Origin: Oceanisphaera pacifica
Lineage (GTDB): Bacteria; Pseudomonadota; Gammaproteobacteria; Enterobacterales; Aeromonadaceae
Assembly: GCF_017498065.1 (NCBI RefSeq)
Contig: NZ_JAGDFX010000022.1
Location: forward strand, 1 to 55,915
DNA length: 55,915 bases
Reading direction: 5' to 3'
Shown here: positions 52,267-55,915 of the stretch, one piece after another
Layout: each line of letters begins with the position of its first letter
Numbering within the stretch: position 1 is the first letter of the stretch
The notes under the pieces: generated by a model
The model's database searches: none
Told to the model about the DNA's origin: nothing
The model's input: only the letters and a program-made list of their open reading frames with translations
Translations under genes and position numbers: made by a program

Positions 52267-52288
52267 ACTTTTGTGCAGGGGTTTGACC

Positions 52289-53977
52289 ATGTTACTTCAG
52301 CTCACTATTAGCAACTTTGCCATTGTCTCTTTTTTAGAATTGGACTTGCGCGCCGGTATGACCAGTATCACTGGCGAAACCGGTGCCGGTAAATCTATCG
52401 CTATTGATGCCTTAGCCCTCGCCCTTGGCGAGCGAGCCGACACAGAAACAGTCAGACCCGGAGCCGAAAAAGCCGACATTAGTGCACGCTTTCGTATCGA
52501 CAAGCTGCCTAAAGTACAAGCTTGGTTAAATGAACAGGAATTAACTGAGCAAGAGCTGGATGAGCAAGGTGAATGTATTTTACGCCGCACCCTCACCCGC
52601 GAAGGCCGCTCTCGTGGCTACATCAACGGAACCCCAGTACCACTGGCTCAGTTAAAAGCGCTGGGGGCCTTGTTAATCAATATTCATGGCCAACACGCCC
52701 ACCAAGCCCTACAAAAAGCTGACTACCAACGCAGCTTGCTTGATGCGTATGCCGGCCATCATCAATTGATGCAAAAAACCAGCAAGCATTATCAAACTTG
52801 GCGCCAACTCACTAACGAACGCAAACAACTACAAGACGAACAGCAGCAATGGCAAGCCCAACGCCAACTATTAGAGTACCAAGTTGCTGAACTCAATGAG
52901 TTGGCGCTTGAACCGGATGAATTTCCAGGGTTAGAAGCCGAGCACAGTCGATTAGCTAATGGCGCTGAGTTGGTTACCGATTGCCAGCAGGCTTTAGGTG
53001 TTTTAGCCGATAATGAAGAAAATAACGCCCTACAGCAGTTACGCCACGGGCTAAAGTTGGTCACCGATCTCTGCCAGCTAGACGCTCGCCTGAGCCCTGT
53101 TTTAGACATGCTAGAAAGCAGTCAAATACAATTAGAAGAAGGCCACAGTGAGCTTACCCGCTACCTTGATACGCTAGAGCTGGATCCCGAGCGCTTACAT
53201 GCAGTGGAATCGCGTATGACAAAAGTCATGGAATTAGCCCGTAAGCATCATGTGCCACCCGCCGAATTACATGTATTTCATCAGCAGATTGCCACCCAGC
53301 TTTCCGAGATGGATAGCAATGACAGCCGCTTACATGAGTTAGATGAAGAAGTAGAGCAAGCAAAAGCCCAGTTTTTGTCAGCCGCTGAGCGCCTTAGCCA
53401 AAGTAGACAGCGCTATGCACAATCTCTAAATAAACAAATTACTGCCAGTCTTCATCAGCTCAGCATGGAGCATGGCCGCTTTGAAATGACAGTTACCGCT
53501 GACAATAGCAAGGGCTACTCTCCGGTGGGCATAGACAAAGTAGAGTTTTTGGTAAGCACCAATCCCGGTCAACCCATGAGCCCATTAGCTAAAGTGGCCT
53601 CTGGAGGGGAGCTGTCACGCATTAGCTTGGCTATTCAGGTGATCACCGCCCAAAAAGTAGAAACCCCAACACTTATTTTTGATGAAGTAGACGTAGGCGT
53701 CAGTGGCCCCACCGCCGCTGTAGTAGGTAAGCTATTACGCCAGCTCGGAGACTCCACCCAAGTGTTGGTGATCACCCACTTACCTCAAGTAGCCGGTAAC
53801 GGACACCAACATTACTTTGTGAGCAAAAACAGTGATAAAAACGACACCCAAACTCAAATGCAAGAGTTAGATAAAGACTGTCGCTTACAAGAATTAGCCC
53901 GTTTACTGGGTGGCGATAAAATTACCGAAAACACCTTGGCTAATGCCCGAGAGTTACTGATAAGTGAGGCGGCTTAA
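52289..53977 (+). CDS. recN: DNA repair protein RecN
   Basis: 562 residues (E. coli 553). An SMC-like ATPase acting on double-strand breaks, strongly SOS-induced. Walker A G-E-T-G-A-G-K-S at 29-36, a central coiled coil (about 165-375), the ABC signature S-G-G-E-L-S-R, and Walker B L-I-F-D-E-V-D. The start at 52289 is preferred over 52223, which would overlap the LexA boxes. Confidence 0.96.
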   Translation: MLLQLTISNFAIVSFLELDLRAGMTSITGETGAGKSIAIDALALALGERADTETVRPGAEKADISARFRIDKLPKVQAWLNEQELTEQELDEQGECILRRTLTREGRSRGYINGTPVPLAQLKALGALLINIHGQHAHQALQKADYQRSLLDAYAGHHQLMQKTSKHYQTWRQLTNERKQLQDEQQQWQAQRQLLEYQVAELNELALEPDEFPGLEAEHSRLANGAELVTDCQQALGVLADNEENNALQQLRHGLKLVTDLCQLDARLSPVLDMLESSQIQLEEGHSELTRYLDTLELDPERLHAVESRMTKVMELARKHHVPPAELHVFHQQIATQLSEMDSNDSRLHELDEEVEQAKAQFLSAAERLSQSRQRYAQSLNKQITASLHQLSMEHGRFEMTVTADNSKGYSPVGIDKVEFLVSTNPGQPMSPLAKVASGGELSRISLAIQVITAQKVETPTLIFDEVDVGVSGPTAAVVGKLLRQLGDSTQVLVITHLPQVAGNGHQHYFVSKNSDKNDTQTQMQELDKDCRLQELARLLGGDKITENTLANARELLISEAA

Positions 53978-54118
53978 CGCCTAAAAAATCAATACTGTTA
54001 TCGGCAATCACCTTAGCGAATTGAAGCTCACAAGCAGGCGGACAATCTAAACAGTACCGCCTACTTTGGCTAAGTTATTTTACGGAGTAGTTATACAGGC
54101 AGTAAGAAAACGCTCCCA

Positions 54119-54235
54119 CTACGCAATATTGCTTACAGCAAAAACATTGCCTATCGTCATCACTTGAACACCGTCAACACCAATTTTAATTGAGCCGCTC
54201 GCATTTTCGACAGTTCTTATTGCCTCTTCTGAGAG
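54119..54235 (-). pseudogene. 38-codon open segment starting at the attC-like boundary
   Basis: Immediately after the attC-like core the minus strand reads L-S-E-E-A-I-R-T-V-E-N-A-S-G-S, then V-D-G-V-Q-V-M-T-I-G-N-V-F-A-V-S-N-I-A and a TAG at 54121-54119. It has no start codon at its beginning and coding-like composition, so it looks like the 3' part of a gene cut at the junction. I do not recognise the family. The remaining 53978-54118 shows nothing I can identify. Confidence 0.35.
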
Positions 54236-54330
54236 CTAACGCTGCATTAAGGAGTGAGCGGCGCTTGGCTAGACTTGAGCGAAGCGAAACTGCCAAGCGT
54301 TGCGAATCACTCTTAAATGCTTTGTTAGAT
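54234..54330 (-). other. Integron attC-like recombination site
   Basis: 97 bases forming an imperfect palindrome. On the minus strand it begins ATCTAAC (fits RYYYAAC) and ends GTTAGCT (GTTRRRY with one mismatch). Inside, GCATTTAAGAGTGA pairs with TCACTCCTTAATGC with bulges, and GCAACGCTTGG with CCAAGCGCCGC, around a 24-base variable loop. In this orientation it lies 20 bases after the yoeB stop, exactly where a cassette's attC should be. No integrase is in the window. Confidence 0.7.
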
Positions 54331-54350
54331 GCCAGATCGCTGAACCTAAT

Positions 54351-54623
54351 TTAGTAGTGGTAACGACTCGAGATTATCGTTATGGCCTGATCATCGACTG
54401 CGTAAACAAGCCTATTAGTATCATCAATGCGACGAGACCAAAAACCAGATAAGTTCTCTTTCAATGGCTCAGGTTTACCGATACCCTCAAATGGAGAACG
54501 CTTAACATCATTGATGAGTTTATTGATGCGTTTGAGTGTTTTTTTGTCTTGAGTTTGCCAATACAGGTAATCATCCCAAGCGTCATCAGTCCACGACAGT
54601 AAACGCTGACTACTATTCATCAA
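54351..54623 (-). CDS. yoeB: YoeB-type mRNA interferase toxin
   Basis: 90 residues (E. coli YoeB 84) of the RelE/YoeB fold. It cleaves mRNA at the ribosomal A site. Catalytic residues align with E. coli: Glu52 in G-K-P-E-P-L, Arg71 in N-R-L-V-Y-A-V, His89 and Tyr90 in the terminal R-Y-H-Y. W-D-D-Y-L-Y-W and S-G-F-W-S-R-R are conserved, so the toxin looks intact. The first codons overlap the yefM stop region by 11 bases (two consecutive ATG), giving coupled translation. Confidence 0.93.
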   Translation of the reverse strand: MMNSSQRLLSWTDDAWDDYLYWQTQDKKTLKRINKLINDVKRSPFEGIGKPEPLKENLSGFWSRRIDDTNRLVYAVDDQAITIISSRYHY

Positions 54624-54867
54624 TTAACTCTCGTGCGGTTGTTTTACCTGCACGGTACTGCGCTATAGAACGGTTTAAGTGTTCAGCGTTTTGAGGGGAG
54701 CGTAGTAAGTGCACTGTCTCCATAAGGCTATTGTAGTAATCTAAGGACATAACCACAGCATCTTCAGAATCACGACGTGTAATAACTGTTGTATCAGCGT
54801 CATTAACTACACCGTCTAAAACAGCTTTAAGGCTATTTCTAGCTTCAGTAAAAGATACGATTCTCAT
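54613..54867 (-). CDS. yefM: YefM-type antitoxin
   Basis: 84 residues of the Phd/YefM family. The N-terminal DNA-binding/dimer domain begins M-R-I-V-S-F-T-E-A-R-N-S-L-K and contains S-L-D-Y-Y-N-S-L-M-E-T. The C-terminal helix (A-G-K-T-T-A-R-E-L-I) would wrap the toxin. ATG 54867 follows GGAGG; the open frame continues to 55050 without homology. The pair probably autorepresses through TGTACA palindromes upstream. Confidence 0.93.
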   Translation of the reverse strand: MRIVSFTEARNSLKAVLDGVVNDADTTVITRRDSEDAVVMSLDYYNSLMETVHLLRSPQNAEHLNRSIAQYRAGKTTARELIDE

Positions 54868-54880
54868 AAGAACCTCCACA

Positions 54881-54927
54881 TGTACATTTAATGGCACAAG
54901 TATAGTCCTCTCCACTCTACTTGTACA
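54881..54927 (-). promoter_or_regulatory. yefM-yoeB promoter and operator
   Basis: TGTACA (54927-54922), 17-base spacer and TATACT (54904-54899) make a promoter. The same TGTACA core recurs at 54886-54881. TGTACA is the core of the YefM operator palindromes in E. coli, so these are likely autoregulatory sites. Confidence 0.6.
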
Positions 54928-54961
54928 GTAAATTGAACATACGATATTAATAAGGCAACTA

Positions 54962-55729
54962 ACACCTATTACACTAAATATATAGTCTAATTGAGCTATT
55001 GCACGCTTTCTCAAAGTGAATCGTAATAGCGTTAACAAGTGGGTGGCCAACTTCTTGCAACATGGCTTAGCAGGGCTCGAGAGCGTTCGCCCTCCGGGCC
55101 GTCCCGCTACACTCAGTACGGAACAGCTATCTCTACTGAGTGATTATATTGACCAACAAAGTAAAAAAACCGTGGTGGACGCCTACAAGGTGTTGATATT
55201 CAGGCCTATATTGAAAAAGAATTTGGGGTATCTTATCAGATCGCCAATATATACCGCCTCGTTCACCAGCTCGGATTTTCTTGGATCAGCAGTCGTTCAC
55301 GCCATCCTAAGCAGGATAAGCAAGCACAAGAGCCTTTTAAAAAAAGTTCAAGCTGAAGACGATACTTACCATTCCTGGTCATGTTGCACTCAGCAACGTC
55401 GATATTTGATTTCAAGATGAGGCTCGACTTAGCCAGCAGAATACTACTACGCGTTTATGGGCTAAACGTGGTAGTCGACCAAGGGCCGCTCAACAGCAAC
55501 AATTCGAATATGCCTATCTTTTCGGTGCCGTTTGTCCTGCAACGGGAGTGACAGAGGCGTTATTGAGCCCCGTCGTCAACCGAGAGGTGATGAGAGAGCA
55601 TTTAGCTTTGATTTCAGCTCGCACGGAGCCCGGTCGGTATGCAGTGGTTATCATGGATGGCGAGGGATGGCACACTGCTGAATGTGCCAGTGAGTTTCCT
55701 AACCTCAGTATCATTAAGTTACCGCCTTA
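54962..55729 (+). mobile_element. Decayed IS630-family element (copy 1), left end and body
   Basis: The left end at 54962 reads ACACCTATTACACTAAATAT then AGTCTAATTG, preceded by TA, the target dinucleotide of the family. It matches the MITE right end (ATACCAAATACACTAAATAT). The first 40 or so codons of the transposase are deleted so that the end sequence joins the body near 54995. The element is cut at TA 55728-55729 by copy 2. Confidence 0.65.
54995..55729 (+). pseudogene. IS630-family transposase, multiply broken
   Basis: The frame begins A-I-A-R-F-L-K-V-N-R-N-S-V-N-K-W-V, the helix-turn-helix end of IS630 transposases. A one-base deletion near 55173 (expected T-G-G-G-R-L-Q-G) shifts frame. 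At 55339-55346 A7G lets the reading move to -1 (F-K-K then F-K-L-K-T). A TGA near 55409 replaces the Trp of I-W-F-Q-D-E-A-R. D-G-E-G-W-H and I-K-L-P-P-Y follow, where copy 2 interrupts. The second and third DDE acids beyond P-P-Y are missing from the window. Confidence 0.8.
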
Positions 55730-55915
55730 TACCAATCTAAGTAAAAATGTGGTCTAATTGTTCCCACCCTGCCTTACTTGATGATGACTCTATGGATGAC
55801 TTCAAAAATACGGACTTCACAGCGCTTGCTCGTAAGCAAAAGTCTATACAAATGAAGATGCGTTTACTGGCACTGGCGCATTTTCAAGATGGAAAGTCTC
55901 GCACTCAAATTGCGC
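55730..55915 (+). mobile_element. IS630-family element copy 2, left end, running off the window
   Basis: Starts TACCAATCTAAGTAAAAATG directly after a TA that belongs to the P-P-Y codons of copy 1. The first bases resemble the MITE left end (ATACTAATCGCACTAAAG...GTGGTC). A transposase gene starts at 55792. Confidence 0.7.
55792..55915 (+). CDS. IS630-family transposase, N-terminal part
   Basis: 41 codons to the window edge: M-D-D-F-K-N-T-D-F-T-A-L-A-R-K, then M-R-L-L-A-L-A-H-F-Q-D-G-K-S and R-T-Q-I-A. The A-L-A-H-F-Q-x-G-K-S-R-T-Q-I-A block is typical of the N-terminal helix-turn-helix of IS630 transposases and supplies the part missing from copy 1. No lesion is visible in this stretch; whether the rest is intact cannot be seen. 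Confidence 0.8.
   Translation, partial: MDDFKNTDFTALARKQKSIQMKMRLLALAHFQDGKSRTQIA

Overview
The window looks like a chromosomal segment of a Gammaproteobacterium. I would place it near the Aeromonadaceae / marine Oceanisphaera-Oceanimonas type, but only by inference from protein similarity and gene order. Most of it is core genome with several classical gammaproteobacterial blocks. Accessory DNA is concentrated at the two ends and in a few intergenic spaces.

Left end (1-3750): a start codon running off the edge, a D-2-hydroxyacid dehydrogenase with an odd active site, then an insertion-sequence graveyard. The graveyard holds an ISAs1-family element with both ends but a broken transposase, part of a second ISAs1-type transposase, and the tail of an IS66-type transposase. 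A clipped chromosomal gene tail lies beside it. Core metabolism follows (3753-12119): tktA, metK, then sprT - secreted nuclease - rsmE - gshB - yqgE - ruvX (the E. coli sprT-endA-rsmE-gshB-yqgE-yqgF block with a different nuclease in the endA slot) and a cold-shock protein. Next come carB-carA-dapB (12573-18154), an FKBP isomerase, a NagK-type kinase and an XRE regulator, all on the minus strand.

Middle (20559-30631): an OmpA-like porin, YchJ, purU, a DUF1244 gene, yfbR, yeaC, a long GAPDH, a DUF2989 lipoprotein, gapA and trhP. The spaces between these genes carry heptamer repeats, dispersed hairpin repeats and a MITE that has itself been invaded by a second palindromic element.

Right half (30651-54000): translation, RNA-processing and stress genes in the widespread order grpE-dnaK-dnaJ-greA / yhbY / rlmE-ftsH-folP-glmM-secG-tRNA-Leu-tRNA-fMet-rimP-nusA-infB-rbfA-truB-rpsO-pnp, plus nadK and recN divergent from grpE. 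Strong sigma-32 promoters precede grpE, dnaK and rlmE-ftsH, and two LexA boxes precede recN. In relatives such as Pseudomonas, dapB-carAB lies between dnaJ and greA. Here it sits about 28 kb away, in the same window.

Right end (54000-55915): a yefM-yoeB toxin-antitoxin pair ends beside an integron attC-like site. Next is a decayed IS630-family transposase, itself split by a second IS630-family element at a TA. The IS630 ends resemble the ends of the two MITEs found 27-43 kb away, which suggests a parent/derivative relationship. I see no CRISPR array, prophage, rRNA gene or clearly new multi-gene system. The most interesting signals are the MITE/IS630 family, the lone attC-like cassette, and a few odd proteins and motifs.
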